The notes: generated from the letters alone by a model not told the origin. DNA of 64,000 nt from Geopsychrobacter electrodiphilus DSM 16401 (GCF_000384395.1 NZ_ARWE01000001.1:2826501-2890500), one strand, 5' to 3'; shown: positions 46,554 to 55,632, numbered from the stretch's first letter. Numbers and translations: made by a program.

Positions 46554-47246
46554 TTAATAGAACCTGGAGAAAGACAGGAAGCCCTGGACGCCGCTCAGAC
46601 CTGAAGACGCTCCCGGGGCGCTATCGAATTCGATGTTGGTCTTCAACTCGCGGACACCAAAACCAACGAAGCCCTGATCACGCAGGCGATATTCGATGCC
46701 GGCACGGATATAGGCGCCGACGCCGAATTCCGAGTCACTATTCCCTGCTAATGTCTGCTCGGGCGAATCTGCGGAGAGATTGTTCTTTTCGTCGTATTCC
46801 CCGAAAACAACGGCCGGACCGGCTGCGACATAAGCCCGCCAGTGGCGGGAGCTGTGTGCGATATAGAGTCCGGCAGCAAGATCCGCCAGCCAGAGTTCGG
46901 TGTCGACGCTGATCGCCAGCTGATTGTTAGACGCCACCACGTGCGTGTTGCGGGAGCGCCAGCCGTACAGGAAGCTACTGTCCAATCCCCACGAGATATT
47001 TCCCCCGCCGAACGGAACCTGAACGGCCAGACCCAGGTAAGGCATGTTCGACAAATCGTTTTCAAGGGCGGTTGACGTATCGCCGCCGACCGATCTCTGG
47101 AAGGATAGATCGTCCCGGCTAAACTGCGCCGCCCCAACCAGCGCCTGGACATATACAGCCGGGGTGACATCCAGAGCCTGAGCCCTTGGCGCCTGAAGCG
47201 TTAGTAAGAACGCCAGCATCGCTGAGAAAAACAATAATTTCACCAT
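46554..47246 (-). CDS. Outer-membrane beta-barrel protein
   Basis: The 230-residue protein has an N-terminal signal peptide (LLFFSAMLAFLLTLQAPRAQA). Strands with alternating hydrophobic and polar residues follow, rich in aromatic and Gly residues (GLAVQVPFGGGNISWGLDSSFLYGW), and the chain ends in F-SRFY, a classic barrel terminal aromatic. The pattern is that of small OmpA/OmpW-like barrels. The exact family was not recognised, and no pore or enzymatic motif is visible. Confidence 0.8.
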   Translation of the reverse strand: MVKLLFFSAMLAFLLTLQAPRAQALDVTPAVYVQALVGAAQFSRDDLSFQRSVGGDTSTALENDLSNMPYLGLAVQVPFGGGNISWGLDSSFLYGWRSRNTHVVASNNQLAISVDTELWLADLAAGLYIAHSSRHWRAYVAAGPAVVFGEYDEKNNLSADSPEQTLAGNSDSEFGVGAYIRAGIEYRLRDQGFVGFGVRELKTNIEFDSAPGASSGLSGVQGFLSFSRFY

Positions 47247-47383
47247 GAGTATTTATGACCTTCCCCCAACCCTTTAAAAGACGGACCAGGTTGGTGCTTT
47301 GTCTCTCCGCTTATTTTATTCCCACCTCCCGGTGAACCAAAGGCTCATGAAGCTCGTGATCATTTGCCCCGGGAATGATTCAG

Positions 47384-47659
47384 CTACGGAACGAGATCCT
47401 GATAATCGGGATGACGGTCGATATAACTCCTGACAAAGGGGCACCGGGGGACGATTTGCAATCCCCGGCTTTTTGCATAATCAAGAGCAAATTGAACAAT
47501 TTTGCTTCCCAGCCCCTGGCCGCCGAGCACGGCAGGAACCTCGGTATGAACCAGCGTCAGGACATCGTCATCCCGATTGTAATTGATATGCACCATATGC
47601 CCGGAGATGATCGTCTCGAAGCGCTGGGCACCAGGGTTATTGAGGAACTCATATTCCAT
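47384..47659 (-). CDS. GNAT-like N-acetyltransferase domain protein (YidJ/YjdJ type)
   Basis: The 91-residue protein matches the short N-acetyltransferase group: VHINYNRDDDVLTLVHTEVP, then the acetyl-CoA loop LGGQGLGSKIVQFALDYAKSRGL and the end CPFVRSYIDRHPDYQDLV. The Shine-Dalgarno GGAAGGAAG is about 10 bases upstream. The acceptor is unknown. It stands alone. Confidence 0.88.
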   Translation of the reverse strand: MEYEFLNNPGAQRFETIISGHMVHINYNRDDDVLTLVHTEVPAVLGGQGLGSKIVQFALDYAKSRGLQIVPRCPFVRSYIDRHPDYQDLVP

Positions 47660-47984
47660 AGTCTGCTTCTTCCTTCCCCCAAAAAAGCCGAGGTATTAAC
47701 TGGCCGGTGAGATTATCTTTCCTTAAAGCTTACCCCTATTTTCAGATAAATACTCAGCGACGATCAGGCGCAAAAATCCGCACTCACCTGCTAACTCTGG
47801 GAGGGACGGCCCAGTAATGACTCTCCCTCGGTCGAGTGAGATAACCAGGACCACTGACGGCGCGATCTGCACCGGTCATTGAAGCACCTGAGAACAATAA
47901 GGTCAGGCCTGCAAAGTTGCAAATTTGAATTTTCAATATGAGGAGTAAGGAACATCGCTAAATAAGCTGCCAACGGAGAACAAC
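47660..47984. other. Intergenic stretch with the TTGCAAA repeat
   Basis: No gene is supported here. Near 47910 lies GCAAAGTTGCAAATTT, related to sequences at 46400 (minus) and 49121. It precedes the truncated NnrU copy. Confidence 0.5.
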
Positions 47985-48074
47985 GTGAACCTGCTGCTCG
48001 CCGGACTGGTCATATTTTCCACCGGACACTCAGCGTGGATATCGGGGACGCTGGTAACGTACGCAACTCATTAA
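47985..48074 (+). pseudogene. Truncated NnrU N-terminus (duplicate of the gene at 49194)
   Basis: GTG at 47985 opens a 29-codon frame starting MNLLLAGLVIFSTGHSAWI, which aligns with the first residues of the intact NnrU (SILIAGLIIFFTLHSVSI). The preceding 75 bases, including CTGCCAACGGAGAACAAC, also match the region before the intact copy. The rest of the gene is gone. It is a decayed duplicate. Confidence 0.7.
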
Positions 48075-48095
48075 TGGAATCAGGCCCTGGTGATT

Positions 48096-48245
48096 TCAGC
48101 CCGACTCGTCGTAATGACAACTGAGATCTTCGTCTTCCAAAAGCCCTGAACACTCGGGGCAGATCAGTTGGCCGTTGTCTTCGCGCTTCAACAGTTCATC
48201 TTCCGACCAGAGTATTCCACATTGGTCACAAGCAACTTCCTTCAT
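48096..48245 (-). CDS. Small zinc-ribbon-like protein
   Basis: From the ATG at 48245, with AAGGAG upstream, there are 49 residues. The CDQC and CPEC pairs 24 residues apart form a probable zinc ribbon, and the C-terminus is acidic (LLEDEDLSCHYDE). No family name was recognised. The small size and good Shine-Dalgarno support it. Confidence 0.65.
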   Translation of the reverse strand: MKEVACDQCGILWSEDELLKREDNGQLICPECSGLLEDEDLSCHYDESG

Positions 48246-48392
48246 CGCATACTCCTTAACTGGCTGAAAACTATTCATCTAAGAGGGTCGGTGCCCTAAA
48301 TAATTTTACCAACACCTGTAAATATAACAAAAATGGTGATATTTTTAAGTTCACCACAATATGGAGTCACTGATTTTACAAAGGACGACGGC

Positions 48393-48746
48393 ATGAACGA
48401 GATGAAAGCAACACGCAAGATTTCAATTCATGAGCTGAAAACCATGATGGCGACAGGCGATAAGCCACTGCTTCTCGACGTTCTCCCCCAGACACGCTAC
48501 CAGCAGAAACATATCGCAGATGCCGAGAATACCTGCGTATTTGAGGTCAATTTTCTTGAGCAGGTTGCGTCACACTGCGCCGCTAAAAACCAACCGATCG
48601 TTTTCTATGGGTGTAATGACAAGACCCTTGACGCCAAAACCGCTGCTGATAAATTGCACCGCGCTGGCTACGCCCAGGTTTCGGTTCTGGATGGTGGTCT
48701 CGCTGCCTGGCAGGCGGCAGGAAACCCTGTAGACTGTGGAAGGTGA
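48393..48746 (+). CDS. Rhodanese-like domain protein
   Basis: The ATG at 48393 (AAAGGA upstream) gives 117 residues with a single rhodanese fold: HELKTMMATGDKPLLLDVLP, then the active-site Cys in YGCNDKTLDA, and the end LDGGLAAWQAAGNPV. Rhodaneses carry persulfide on that Cys. Its last bases overlap the start of the YceI ORF by 11 bases, suggesting coupling. It is the first of three adjacent genes. Confidence 0.85.
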   Translation: MNEMKATRKISIHELKTMMATGDKPLLLDVLPQTRYQQKHIADAENTCVFEVNFLEQVASHCAAKNQPIVFYGCNDKTLDAKTAADKLHRAGYAQVSVLDGGLAAWQAAGNPVDCGR

Positions 48747-49197
48747 TGCGACCGCCGCGGCTGAATTGCAAACAGAGCAGATTAAAGACGGGACCTACCA
48801 GATTGATAGCGAGGCCAGTGTCATCGAATGGACAGGGCGCAACCCGAACAGCGCACATTGGGGGAGACTGCGGCTGGCGGCCGGTGAGGTTAAGATTGAA
48901 ACTGGACAGGTCTCGGGTCAGTTCACCATCGATATAAATTCGATCGAAAACGCGAATTTAGTCGGCAGTGAACTGAAACCGGTGCTCGAAAACCATCTGA
49001 AATCAGATGATTTTTTCTTCGTCAAAAAGTTTCCTCAGGCGCACTTCGAAATAACCGCAATAGCAACCTCAGCGGCGCAGCCTGTCAGTGCACCCAATTA
49101 CACCATCAGCGGCCAGCTTGCAAAATTGCAAACTTGCGCCTTTAATGTGAAGCATCAGGCCACGTTGCTGCATAATCTGCCAAAGGAGAAAACTTGA
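48736..49197 (+). CDS. YceI-like protein, C-terminally altered
   Basis: The YceI lipocalin-like core is clear (YQIDSEASVIEWTGRN, FTIDINSIEN, HLKSDDFFFVKKFPQAHFEI). After the YTISGQL strand, where YceI proteins continue for about 60 residues, the sequence changes to an unrelated tail (AKLQTCAFNVKHQ...), giving 153 residues. The break falls on the TTGCAAAATTGCAAA sequence. It may be a disabled or rearranged gene. The start (GTG 48736) lies inside the rhodanese gene; no signal peptide is present. Confidence 0.6.
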   Translation: MEGDATAAAELQTEQIKDGTYQIDSEASVIEWTGRNPNSAHWGRLRLAAGEVKIETGQVSGQFTIDINSIENANLVGSELKPVLENHLKSDDFFFVKKFPQAHFEITAIATSAAQPVSAPNYTISGQLAKLQTCAFNVKHQATLLHNLPKEKT

Positions 49198-49775
49198 GTA
49201 TTCTCATCGCCGGACTCATCATATTCTTTACGTTACACTCGGTGTCGATCATCAACGAAGGTTGGCGTAATCGCATGGTGGCAAGCATCGGCGAAGGTCC
49301 TTGGAAAGGGCTCTATGCGCTGGTCGCCCTTCTCGGGTTTGTGCTGATGGTCTGGGGTTATGGGCTGGCCCGGCAGGACTCTGCTGTTCTCTATTCTTCG
49401 GCCCATTGGCTGCGGCATCTGGTGATGTTACTGCTGCTGCCGGTCTTCCCCTTGCTGCTGACCACCTATTTTCCCGGGCGCATCAAAGCGCTGGCCAAAA
49501 ACCCGATGCTGATCGCGACGATTCTCTGGTCCTTTGCACATCTGCTGGTTAACGGCAGGCTGGTCGATGTCCTGTTGTTCGGCGCCTTTCTGGTTTGGGC
49601 TGCCCTGGATCTCTACTCCATGCGCCGGCGTGTGCCACGCACCCTGCCCGGAGCACCGATTGCCAAAGTCAACGATGTCATCGCCCTAACGCTTGGTCTC
49701 GGGCTCTATGGCCTGTTTATTGTCTGGCTGCATGGCCTGTTGATCGGAGTTGCGCTTATTTCGCCAATTTCATGA
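49194..49775 (+). CDS. NnrU family membrane protein
   Basis: The TTG at 49194, overlapping the YceI stop and preceded by AAAGGAG, starts a protein of 193 residues with about five hydrophobic segments. It has the NnrU pattern (LHSVSIINEGWRNRMV, LYALVALLGFVLMVWGYG, AKNPMLIATILWSFAHLLVNG). NnrU was described next to nitric oxide reduction genes; no nor or nir genes are here, so that role is only a family association. Confidence 0.85.
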   Translation: MSILIAGLIIFFTLHSVSIINEGWRNRMVASIGEGPWKGLYALVALLGFVLMVWGYGLARQDSAVLYSSAHWLRHLVMLLLLPVFPLLLTTYFPGRIKALAKNPMLIATILWSFAHLLVNGRLVDVLLFGAFLVWAALDLYSMRRRVPRTLPGAPIAKVNDVIALTLGLGLYGLFIVWLHGLLIGVALISPIS

Positions 49776-50150
49776 AATTTACTCTGTAACGCGGCAGGGC
49801 AGGTATTCAGGGGACAGTTTATTCATTGGCGATTATAACCATTTTGCTATCTTCGCAGGATCAACTTCAACGAAGGCTGACCTGGTTACCTTTGGCAAGA
49901 GCATTTTACTTCCTTTCCTATAAATATGAGCTATCTGCCCGCCGCCCACTCTGTCGAAATGAATCTCTTGAACCTCAGATGGAAATCAGCTGATTCTCGA
50001 TGTCATGATCTCCCTGATGAGGTGTCGACTGACAGCCCTGACTTCTGATTTTATTGCACATCTGCTTCGGACTTTGCTACATTGCATGGAACATGCTTTG
50101 TTTTCATTAGCTCCCCGGCTCAGCTAACCCTGTCGGCGAAGGACCCGCGC
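49776..50150. other. Gene-free stretch before the HEAT gene
   Basis: No ORF with support is seen. A possible promoter for the HEAT/HD-GYP pair should lie in the right half, but I see no convincing hexamers. Confidence 0.5.
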
Positions 50151-52310
50151 ATGTTGCAGGAGGAAAGATCAGATCTTATTACGCACAGCACAGGCATCCT
50201 GAACACGATGTTTCTGCTGTGCAAACACCTGAGTCTCTACAGCGAAGACAATTCGGTGGTGGTGAAGACCACGGACAAGCTGATGCAGGCCCTCGCACAC
50301 AGTCACGCCTCTGGTACCGCTCTTCTTGTTACTGTCTCCAAACATGGGTTCCTCTTTCATGGTGAATTTTTAAACCAGAAGAACCAGCTCTTCAGCAAGT
50401 TTGCCCAACGCATGTTTCAACACGGAATTTCCTCCTTTACCCTGACCGAAGAGCTCACCGTTCCTTCACTCTACGCCTTTCTCAAGGTGATCATGCGCAA
50501 TGGCACAGATACCTGGGATGAGGGCGGGATCGGGGCCTGCCTGCAGACCAGAAACATTATCGGCCTCCAGATCACCGAGATGTCCGAAAGGGATTTTCGT
50601 CTGCTCGATTCTGTTGTAGATCAGGATCAAATTAATGAAATCCCTCCGACAGCCGACCTTTGGAACAAGTTCGCTCACTCAATATTCAACGCTCTGACGG
50701 GTGGAGAACAGGAGAGTCCCACTGATGGCGAGATAACTCCAGCAGAACTCGCCGATCGGGTCAGTGAACATCTGGTTGGAAAATCAAAATTAGAAAAAGA
50801 GGTTATCACGCAGGAACTGACCCGCTTTGCGGCAACCCTGCAACGTGAAAAGACAAAAACTGTCAGAGCGGCAGCGTTAGCCAATCTGGCCGATCTCATC
50901 AATCATCTCAGTGATGACTTGCGTCAAGCCATCTTGAGCAGAATTTGTAACCTGCAAATGACAGAGGATTACGCCGAAGATTTTTTCAATGGTTTGACCA
51001 ATAAAGCTATTCTGGACGCTTTCCGCGAGACAACAATGAAGCCGGGGTACACCCCACCGGTGGTCATGGCTCTAATCAACAAACTGGCCGGGAGCAGAAA
51101 ACTTGTTTCCGAGATGGATCTGGCCATACAACTTTCAGCAAACGCTGATATGGCTCAGAATGTAAAAGAACTCTTCCGTCCCGACGAATTCAAAAAATAT
51201 GTTCCGTCTCGTTATCAGAATGCCCTGATGCAGGTTTTAAACAACCAGCAGGTCCCCTCAGCCTTAAGCTCTAAGCTGCAGAGCCTCAAAGCATCTCTGG
51301 AAGATTCCCCTCTTGGGCAGAAGATGGGCCGTCTGGCGCAGTTTATCCTGGAAAACAATCCGGACGAAAACCTCATGGAAGGCCTGCGTAACCAGCTGAT
51401 CGGATCCATGCAATTTCATCTCGATGCCGTGGATTATCCCGCCCTGGTCGATCTCTGTCGCACCTGTTTTGTCGATAAGACAGACGAAAAGACCAAACTT
51501 CTGGTGGACCTGATCCCTGATTCTTTTATGGAGCAGGTTCTCGGTGATGCCTCCCGGTTCGGGAAGGACCATCAGATGGACATCGCCGAAGTGGTCGCCT
51601 TGATCGGGCCCCCTTTCATTAATCCACTGATCGAATGCATCAACCTGGAAACTGATCGCTCAACCCGCTATTTCTATCTGGAGCGTTTAAAACGACTCGG
51701 CCCCCAGATTGTGGACCACATTGCTTTTTTCCTTCAAGATGAGCGCTGGTTCGTACAACGTAACATGCTGAGCCTGCTCGGCGAACTTGGCGCTGCAGAC
51801 AAACTTTCAAAGATTAAACCACTGCTCAAACACAGCCACCAGAAGGTCCGCCAGGAAGCGCTGAAAACCTGTCTGCTGTTGCGTGACGAAGACTCAATCC
51901 AGGAACTGGTTCATGCCCTTTCCTCGGAAAACCGACAAGACCGGCTGCACGCCATAACCCTCAGCAAGCTGGTGAATCATCCGAAACTCGCCACCAAGTT
52001 GCTGGCCATATTAAAAACAAAAACCCTGTTTCGTTTTGATTTTGATATTAAAAAAGCCTTGGTCCATACTCTTGCAGAGCACAAAAATGCTGAGGCCCTT
52101 GGCGTTTTCTCAAACCTCCTGAAATCCCGCAAGCTGTTTCAGGCCAGCTCCTACAAAAAATTCAAACTTGAGATCATCAAGGTTCTGCCAAAATACCCCG
52201 CTACTCAGGTCGTGCCCCTGCTGCGGCAACAACTCAACAGCGGGACCAAGGAAGCAGCCGACCAGGCCAGGCAGATCTTGGCAAAATTGTCGGTGGAGGA
52301 TGCCCAATGA
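50151..52310 (+). CDS. HEAT-repeat protein with an N-terminal domain shared with the next gene
   Basis: From the ATG at 50151 there are 719 residues. Residues 10-130 (LCKHLSLYSEDNSVV, VSKHGFLFHGEFL, FAQRMFQHGISSFTLTEEL) resemble the N-terminus of the HD-GYP protein that follows. The remainder is helical, and the last 250 residues contain HEAT-type repeats (FFLQDERWFVQRNMLSLLGELG, HSHQKVRQEALKTCLL). HEAT repeats mediate protein contacts. The 3' end overlaps the next ATG by 4 bases, so they are coupled. No enzyme motif is seen. The protein appears soluble. Confidence 0.8.
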   Translation: MLQEERSDLITHSTGILNTMFLLCKHLSLYSEDNSVVVKTTDKLMQALAHSHASGTALLVTVSKHGFLFHGEFLNQKNQLFSKFAQRMFQHGISSFTLTEELTVPSLYAFLKVIMRNGTDTWDEGGIGACLQTRNIIGLQITEMSERDFRLLDSVVDQDQINEIPPTADLWNKFAHSIFNALTGGEQESPTDGEITPAELADRVSEHLVGKSKLEKEVITQELTRFAATLQREKTKTVRAAALANLADLINHLSDDLRQAILSRICNLQMTEDYAEDFFNGLTNKAILDAFRETTMKPGYTPPVVMALINKLAGSRKLVSEMDLAIQLSANADMAQNVKELFRPDEFKKYVPSRYQNALMQVLNNQQVPSALSSKLQSLKASLEDSPLGQKMGRLAQFILENNPDENLMEGLRNQLIGSMQFHLDAVDYPALVDLCRTCFVDKTDEKTKLLVDLIPDSFMEQVLGDASRFGKDHQMDIAEVVALIGPPFINPLIECINLETDRSTRYFYLERLKRLGPQIVDHIAFFLQDERWFVQRNMLSLLGELGAADKLSKIKPLLKHSHQKVRQEALKTCLLLRDEDSIQELVHALSSENRQDRLHAITLSKLVNHPKLATKLLAILKTKTLFRFDFDIKKALVHTLAEHKNAEALGVFSNLLKSRKLFQASSYKKFKLEIIKVLPKYPATQVVPLLRQQLNSGTKEAADQARQILAKLSVEDAQ

Positions 52311-53512
52311 AGACGGTCCTTGGTCGACAGGCGATTCAGGAAACGCTCCGCCTGCTTTCCTCCGCCCTGGCGGCGTCAAGCCTTTACTCCCCTGAGCACA
52401 AACAAGTCCAGTCGCTTGTCCCTCAGATCCTTGAGAGTCTCCATCGCTTGTTGGACCAACAGAGCGAACTGACTTTCCTGTTCGTCAAAAATGATCTGCT
52501 GTTCGATGGTAAACCACTGGATCGCACCCCTTACACCGAGCGAATTTCCCGTCTGTTTTACGGCCGAAATATCGGATTTATCCGGCTTCAACAAGGGATT
52601 GAGTCCAGGGAAGTTGAACTGCTGCTACGGGTTGCCATTGGGCTGGAAAAAGTAGAGAATCTCAGCGTGCTGACCCCCAACATCGATTATGGTGCCGTCG
52701 AAACCCAGAATGATCTTGACGATGTCCTACCGATCACTGGTTTTGAATTGCTGACAGACGAAGAGCTGAAAAGTATCAGCGATTTTTACGATGTCATCGC
52801 CGACAAAGACAATCTCGACATCCGTAAAGTCTCATCCATTATCGCCGGATTCGTAACCGCCTTCCAGCAAGAGGCCAATCCCCTCCTGGCTCTGGTCCCG
52901 CTGCGCATGGAGGACGAATACACCTTCACCCATTCGATCAATGTCTCTATCCTCAACCTCGCCCAGGGGACTTCACTCGGGCTACAGGAGCAGCTGCTGC
53001 ATGATGTTGGCATTGCCGGCATGCTGCACGATGCCGGGAAAATTTTTATCGACAATGAGATCATCCGCAAGCCGAGCAGTCTCGTCGATGCAGAATGGGA
53101 ACAGATGATACAGCACCCGATACGCGGCGCACAGTATCTGATGAACCAGGAGGGAATTCCTCAAATCGCTATCTGCACGGCCTTTGAACATCACATGCGC
53201 TATGACAAAACCGGCTATCCAACGGTACCAAAAAACTGGAAACTCAGTCTGTGCAGCGAAATGACCATGATCTCCGACACATTCGACGCACTTAGAACCA
53301 GGCGTGCCTACAAGGAACCCTGGGATTTTCCGAAAATAAGCGGATTAATGCTGGAGTTGGCCGGAACGCGGCTTAACCCTTACCTGGTTTTGAACTTTCT
53401 CAAGATACTTGAAGAATTAGGCGAGCGGGTCATTGAGGACGGGATCAACCTCTCTGCTGATGCTCCCGCTCTTTCAGAAGCTCAACTCGCTACCCGTCAT
53501 GTGTGTGAATAA
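52307..53512 (+). CDS. HD-GYP domain protein (putative cyclic dinucleotide phosphodiesterase)
   Basis: This 401-residue protein has an N-terminal domain (about 10-130: SLYSPEHKQV, FVKNDLLFDGKPL, YGRNIGFIRLQQGI) like that of its upstream neighbour. A C-terminal HD-GYP domain follows: H241-D242 in GMLHDAGKIF, the helix with HPIRGAQYL, HHMRYDKTGYP and DTFDALRTRRAYK. The HD pair and the GYP motif are intact, so cyclic dinucleotide hydrolysis is plausible. The ATG overlaps the HEAT gene. Confidence 0.9.
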   Translation: MKTVLGRQAIQETLRLLSSALAASSLYSPEHKQVQSLVPQILESLHRLLDQQSELTFLFVKNDLLFDGKPLDRTPYTERISRLFYGRNIGFIRLQQGIESREVELLLRVAIGLEKVENLSVLTPNIDYGAVETQNDLDDVLPITGFELLTDEELKSISDFYDVIADKDNLDIRKVSSIIAGFVTAFQQEANPLLALVPLRMEDEYTFTHSINVSILNLAQGTSLGLQEQLLHDVGIAGMLHDAGKIFIDNEIIRKPSSLVDAEWEQMIQHPIRGAQYLMNQEGIPQIAICTAFEHHMRYDKTGYPTVPKNWKLSLCSEMTMISDTFDALRTRRAYKEPWDFPKISGLMLELAGTRLNPYLVLNFLKILEELGERVIEDGINLSADAPALSEAQLATRHVCE

Positions 53513-53636
53513 CAACAAAATGGCGCCTGAACCTGGCTCGACAGGTTGCCAATTTGCCGGAATTTTATTTTAGAGACGGCCTGGGATCAACGCGATTTTT
53601 TGTCGTTTCTCTGACTCTACGAACCTCACCGGAACT

Positions 53637-53954
53637 ATGAAAAAACTTCACGTTTTTGATATCTGGCAGCGACCAATTGCAGGAATGCTTAAGGATCAAC
53701 TGGAAAACGAGGGGGTTGCCTGTCTGCTGCGGAATGATCAGCTGTCTACCGCTATGGGTGATATCCCGTTTATTGAGTGCTATCCCGAACTCTGGGTCAT
53801 TGATGATGAAACCTATCCGCGCGCCCGGATGCTGCTTGACAGCTGGCTGACCAGGCAGGAATCGGATAAAGAACCATGGACCTGCCCCTTTTGTGGTGAA
53901 GTTTCTGAGGGACAATTCTATCTCTGCTGGCGCTGCGAGAACCAGCGGCAATAA
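53637..53954 (+). CDS. DUF2007-type protein with zinc ribbon
   Basis: The 105-residue protein starts like DUF2007 (signal-transducing-protein family): AGMLKDQLENEGVACLLRNDQL, then ELWVIDDETYPRARMLLDSW. It ends with a CPFC...CWRC zinc ribbon. The biochemical role of DUF2007 is not established; the ribbon suggests a contact or sensing function. It lies 124 bases after the HD-GYP gene on the same strand. Confidence 0.8.
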   Translation: MKKLHVFDIWQRPIAGMLKDQLENEGVACLLRNDQLSTAMGDIPFIECYPELWVIDDETYPRARMLLDSWLTRQESDKEPWTCPFCGEVSEGQFYLCWRCENQRQ

Positions 53955-54102
53955 TTCATGCTGTATAACATCCCATCATATTCTGAGCCTGCTCAGATAA
54001 AAGTTGGTTGTTGACATCTGAACCTCCTTGGTCAAAATATCCTCAGGCGAATTAACCTCAACCAAATACCTGCTCATCAATAATCAAACGGGAGAAACGA
54101 TT

Positions 54103-54738
54103 GTGAAAGTTCTGGCATTTAACGGGAGTCCCCGCAGAGAAGGCAATACCTGTCTAGCCATCAGCCTGGTCACCGCTGAACTCGAAGCGGAGGGAATTGA
54201 AACAGAGGTCATTCAGGTCGGAAGCAAGGTGATCCGAGGCTGCACCGCTTGCGGCAAGTGCAGGGAAAACAAGGATGAGCGTTGTGTGTTGCCAGGCGAT
54301 GATGTCAATACGTGGATTCAAAAAATGAAAGCGGCTGATGGCATACTTTTAGGCTCACCCGTCCATTTCGCAGGGATGAGCGGGGCCATGAAATCGTTTT
54401 TGGATCGAGCCTTTTATGTCTCTGGATCGAACGGCAACCTGCTGCGCCACAAGGTCGGCGCTGCGGTGGTAGCAGTCAGACGTTCCGGCGGTCTGCCAAC
54501 CTTTGAGCAGCTGAATAATTTTCTGCTCTACTCAGAGATGCTGCTGCCAACCTCCAACTATTGGAACGTGATCCACGGAACCCAGCCCGGCGAAGCGGCG
54601 CAAGACCTCGAGGGCGTTCAGATCATGAGGGTGCTGGGGAGGAATATGGCCTGGCTGATGAAACTGGTTGAAAACGGCAAAGGGAAGGTTGTCCCTCCAG
54701 CGAAAGAAGCCAAAGCGTTTATGAGCTTTATTCATTAA
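54103..54738 (+). CDS. NADPH-dependent FMN reductase-like / iron-sulfur flavoprotein
   Basis: The GTG at 54103 (GGGAGA upstream) gives 211 residues with the flavodoxin-like start KVLAFNGSPRREGNTC, a Cys-rich GCTACGKCRENKDERC motif, and the FMN/quinone face GILLGSPVHFAGMSGAMKSFLDR. The Cys cluster matches iron-sulfur flavoproteins that bind [4Fe-4S] next to FMN. It is a redox enzyme of unknown partner. An upstream in-frame start at 54028 has no support. Confidence 0.85.
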   Translation: MKVLAFNGSPRREGNTCLAISLVTAELEAEGIETEVIQVGSKVIRGCTACGKCRENKDERCVLPGDDVNTWIQKMKAADGILLGSPVHFAGMSGAMKSFLDRAFYVSGSNGNLLRHKVGAAVVAVRRSGGLPTFEQLNNFLLYSEMLLPTSNYWNVIHGTQPGEAAQDLEGVQIMRVLGRNMAWLMKLVENGKGKVVPPAKEAKAFMSFIH

Positions 54739-54815
54739 CACAGATCAGAGGTTTTCCTGACATCACTCACTCTGTCTTGCAAGCCGCTATGCCCGTATTA
54801 TTTTCAGGAGAAAAT

Positions 54816-55457
54816 ATGAACAGGTTGCACAAACAAGGACTTGCATTACTGATCATTCTGTTGCTGACCGCTTGCAGCCACTACGTCACAGAATTGGTCC
54901 CGCCGGTCATTGACCTGCGCAACTATAAGACTGTCGCGGTAGTCGATTTCCCTGTCAGTGCTTCCTTCCCCGCTCAGGCCGAGGTAACTCGCCGCTTTCT
55001 TGCCGCGCTTCAGGCCGCCCAACCCGGGGTCAAGATCCTTGAGCTCGGCAGCGCACAGCAGGTTTTGACCACCATAGGCCGGACCAGCTTCGACATCGGT
55101 GCTATTAAAATGATCGGTCAACAATACGGGGTGGACGCTGTGCTGACCGGAGAGATGACAGTCACCGTCATGCAGCCGAGTCTGTCATTGAACAATGCCC
55201 TTACCCAGCTTAGTGCCAGTGCCAAGGTCAAAGGAGCGCTCAACAGCAAGGTGCGCGAAACCAGCAATGGGGCAACGGCCTGGACAAATGGTGCCCACGG
55301 CACCTGGACACTTGCCGGATTCAGCATGGATGAGCATGGGCTGACCGGAGGCAGGGTGAACGATGTGAATAGCAAATATGAAGAGATGTTGAGTGATCTG
55401 GTTAACGTCGCTACCAGGGATTTTCGTCCGACCTACAAACGGCGCCAGGTAGACTGA
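54816..55457 (+). CDS. CsgG-like lipoprotein
   Basis: The ATG at 54816 (CAGGAG upstream) gives 213 residues with lipobox LLTAC and Cys20. The mature part (YKTVAVVDFPVSASFPAQAEVTRRFLAALQ, QQYGVDAVLTGEMTVTV) has the alternating alpha/beta pattern of CsgG/TolB-N-like or GNA1162-like lipoproteins. It is probably in the outer membrane or periplasm. The specific role is unknown. Confidence 0.75.
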   Translation: MNRLHKQGLALLIILLLTACSHYVTELVPPVIDLRNYKTVAVVDFPVSASFPAQAEVTRRFLAALQAAQPGVKILELGSAQQVLTTIGRTSFDIGAIKMIGQQYGVDAVLTGEMTVTVMQPSLSLNNALTQLSASAKVKGALNSKVRETSNGATAWTNGAHGTWTLAGFSMDEHGLTGGRVNDVNSKYEEMLSDLVNVATRDFRPTYKRRQVD

Positions 55458-55485
55458 TTGCGTTCAGTTAACATGATGACCGAAG

Positions 55486-55517
55486 TTGCCCCATGGGTCG
55501 GGCGAACCATGGGGCAA
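55486..55517 (+). ncRNA. Unexplained 11-bp hairpin upstream of the cytochrome c7 gene
   Basis: TTGCCCCATGG (55486-55496) and its complement (55507-55517) enclose a 10-base loop. No T-run follows. It may be a terminator of the CsgG-like gene or part of a structured 5' leader; AGACC and GGTCT further on could close another stem before the ATG at 55633. Confidence 0.45.
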
Positions 55518-55632
55518 GAGTTGCAGGACCGCAAACAGACCCGAGCGTAGCCGAGCTTTCGAGGATAAGAGCTGGTCTATGGCGCGAGCCCCTCTTTATC
55601 TGGCACGATTTCACCCTTTTTAGGAGACGAGC

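Noticed and set aside
55518-55632. Possible third GEMM riboswitch before the c7 lipoprotein gene
   Set aside because: The conserved AAAGCC core and the GCCGGGTTGCCG closing strand are absent; only a plain hairpin is present upstream.
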